From NCBI GenBank assembly GCA_037439465.1, contig JBBIVX010000005.1, positions 1 to 64,000 of the forward strand: 64,000 nucleotides of DNA, given 5' to 3'. Shown here one piece after another: positions 62,531-64,000 of this stretch. A program made the position numbers and the translations under genes. Below the pieces are notes generated by a model. It made no database searches. It had not been told where the DNA came from and worked only from the letters and a program-made list of their open reading frames with translations. The stretch comes from Parasulfuritortus sp037439465 (GTDB taxonomy: Bacteria > Pseudomonadota > Gammaproteobacteria > Burkholderiales > Thiobacillaceae). Numbering within the stretch: position 1 is the stretch's first letter; each line of letters opens with the position of its first letter.

Positions 62531-64000
62531 GCCTCGATGCGTTCCTTCAAGAATTTCACCGCGTCGGCCTGGGCGATCTTGCTCGCTTCGGCGTCCGTGC
62601 GGGCCTGGTATTCGAGCTGGCCTGCCGCCAGAGCGCGTTCGCTGACCACCAGCCGGTGGCTGACGCCGATCAGTTCCATATCGGCGAACAATACGCCCGG
62701 CCGCTCGTCACGGTCGTCGAGGATAACGTCGACGCCGGCGGCCAGTAGCTGACTATATAGTGTATCGGCGCTTTCCCGAACTTTTTCATTGCGGTTATAG
62801 CCGAGCGGCACGATGGCCAGCTCGAACGGCGCCATAGGCTGCGGAAAGACGATGCCGCGGGCGTCATTGCCTTGCTCGATGGCGGCACCGACGATGCGCG
62901 ATACCCCGATGCCGTAGCAGCCCATGACCAGGGTGCGGGCCTTGCCTTGTTCGTCGAGCACCGTGGCGCCGAGCGCTTCGGAATATTTGGTGCCGAGCTT
63001 GAAGATGTGGCCCACCTCGATGCCGCGGCAAAGGCTCAGAGGGCCGCTGCCGTCAGGGCTGGGGTCGCCGGCGACGACGTTGCGGATGTCGGCCACCATG
63101 TCCGGCTCGGGCAGATCGCGGCCCCAGTTGACGCCGGCGGTGTGGTATTTCGGTTTATTGGCACCACAGACGAAGTCGGCCATGGCGGCCACGCTGCGGT
63201 CGGCAATCACCTGTATCTGGCGGCGGTCGAGGCCGACCGGGCCGAGGAAACCGGGCGGGCCGCCGAAGGCGGCGCGGATCTCCTCGTCAGTGGCGAAGCG
63301 GAAATCGGAGAGCCCCGCGAGTTTGGCTGTCTTGACTTCATTGAGCGTGTGATCGCCACGGATCAGCATGGCATATAGCTTGTCGCCCGCCATCAACGCG
63401 ATCAGCTTGACTGTGCGCTGCAGCGGGATGCCGAGCAGGGCGGCGACGTCCTCGCAGGTGGTCTGCTTGGGCGTATCGACGTCGCGCATCGTCTCGGTGG
63501 GGGCCGGGCGTGGCGTGGCCGGGGCCAGGCCCTCGGCCATCTCGACGTTGGCAGCGTAGGCGGAGGCCGGACTGAAGGCGATGGCATCCTCGCCGGAGTC
63601 GGCCAGGACGTGGAATTCATGCGAACCGGAACCGCCGATGGCGCCGGTGTCCGCGGCCACGGCGCGGAACTTCAGGCCCAGGCGGGTGAAGATGCGCGAA
63701 TAGGCGGCGTGCATGGCGCGGTAGCTGTCGTCCAGGCTGTCTTCAGTGAGGTGGAAGGAGTAGGCGTCCTTCATCAGGAACTCGCGTGCCCGCATCACGC
63801 CGAAGCGGGGCCGGATCTCGTCGCGGAACTTGGTCTGAACCTGGTAGAAGTTGACCGGCAGTTGCTTGTGGCTCTTCAGCTCCTTGCGCGCCAGGTCGGT
63901 GATGACCTCCTCGTGCGTGGGGCCGAAGCAGAAGTCGCGCTCGTGGCGGTCCTTGATTTTCAGCATCTGCGGGCCGAACACCGCCCAGCGGCCGGATTCC
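62518..64000 (-). CDS. proS: Prolyl-tRNA synthetase (3' part)
   Basis: The C-terminal 493 or so residues of the bacterial class II enzyme are in the window; the start lies beyond the right edge. Visible are ESGRWAVFGPQMLKIKDR, HEEVITDLARKELKSHKQLP, the class II motif 2 region (TKFRDEIRPRFGVMRAREFLMKDAYSFH), the inserted editing domain (AALLGIPLQRTVKLIAL, GPPGFLGPVGL) and the C-terminal anticodon-binding domain ending ACRS. It charges tRNA-Pro and edits Ala-tRNA-Pro. Confidence 0.96.
   Translation of the reverse strand, partial: ESGRWAVFGPQMLKIKDRHERDFCFGPTHEEVITDLARKELKSHKQLPVNFYQVQTKFRDEIRPRFGVMRAREFLMKDAYSFHLTEDSLDDSYRAMHAAYSRIFTRLGLKFRAVAADTGAIGGSGSHEFHVLADSGEDAIAFSPASAYAANVEMAEGLAPATPRPAPTETMRDVDTPKQTTCEDVAALLGIPLQRTVKLIALMAGDKLYAMLIRGDHTLNEVKTAKLAGLSDFRFATDEEIRAAFGGPPGFLGPVGLDRRQIQVIADRSVAAMADFVCGANKPKYHTAGVNWGRDLPEPDMVADIRNVVAGDPSPDGSGPLSLCRGIEVGHIFKLGTKYSEALGATVLDEQGKARTLVMGCYGIGVSRIVGAAIEQGNDARGIVFPQPMAPFELAIVPLGYNRNEKVRESADTLYSQLLAAGVDVILDDRDERPGVLFADMELIGVSHRLVVSERALAAGQLEYQARTDAEASKIAQADAVKFLKERIEACRS

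Overview
The window is a high-GC, densely coded stretch of a Gram-negative chromosome. It is most consistent with a betaproteobacterium of the Nitrosomonadales/Rhodocyclales type. That assignment rests on gene content and order: system I cytochrome c maturation genes, glnE, the purM-purN-DUF3108 order, ilvE with a CHCC zinc-finger partner, proS-lytic transglycosylase, a class I fumarase and a HypX-type hydrogenase maturation set. It is inference; there is no rRNA in the window. No tRNA, CRISPR array, prophage or intact insertion sequence was seen.

1-8.3 kb is a signalling island. It holds a YfiR-like gene with a damaged 5' end, a TonB-dependent receptor, an intact yfiR-like gene, a CHASE8-type tripartite hybrid histidine kinase and a REC-PAS-GGDEF-EAL protein. 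The last four are tightly spaced or overlapping. The first 127 bases are an exact copy of the start of the next gene, a sigma-54 activator, at 8504-8630. This is either a real rearrangement or an assembly-graph artefact.

8.4-19.9 kb is an arsenic and thiol region with two convergent arms. The plus arm is sigma-54 regulator, MFS transporter, TauE/SafE exporter, DUF4395 membrane protein and a secreted thioredoxin-like protein lacking CxxC. The minus arm is arsR, arsC, acr3, a metallo-beta-lactamase-fold protein with an altered metal motif, an ArsP-type permease, a Cys-tailed small protein, arsM and a small CxxC thioredoxin. Two ATAT-N12-ATAT sites fit ArsR operators. LemA and a GIDE/EF-hand membrane protein follow on the minus strand.

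20-33.3 kb holds an EF-G paralogue, a membrane hemerythrin, and the maturation run hupK-hypA-B-F-C-D-E-hypX, ending in a class I fumarase. These genes mostly overlap by a few bases. Hydrogenase structural genes are not in the window. HypX suggests a hydrogenase matured in air.

33.4-45.7 kb holds nfeD, an SPFH protein, and a PBP7-type endopeptidase behind a near-consensus sigma-28 promoter. Next come ccmABCDEFGH (ccmD is 57 aa; no ccmI follows), ttcA, dsbD with two N-terminal domains, cutA and fxsA.

45.7-64 kb is mainly housekeeping: an AI-2E family permease, purM, purN, a DUF3108 protein with 48-nt tandem repeats, purK (altered motif), purE, corA, phosphomannomutase, hemN, a DUF302 protein, a zinc-finger protein, ilvE, glnE, acs, a lytic transglycosylase and the 3' part of proS. 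A candidate small RNA with two terminator-like hairpins and its own promoter lies between the phosphomannomutase gene and hemN.

The points most worth following are the receptor/YfiR/CHASE8-kinase/c-di-GMP module, the unusual thiol proteins in the two-armed arsenic region, the candidate sRNA, and the 127-bp repeat.
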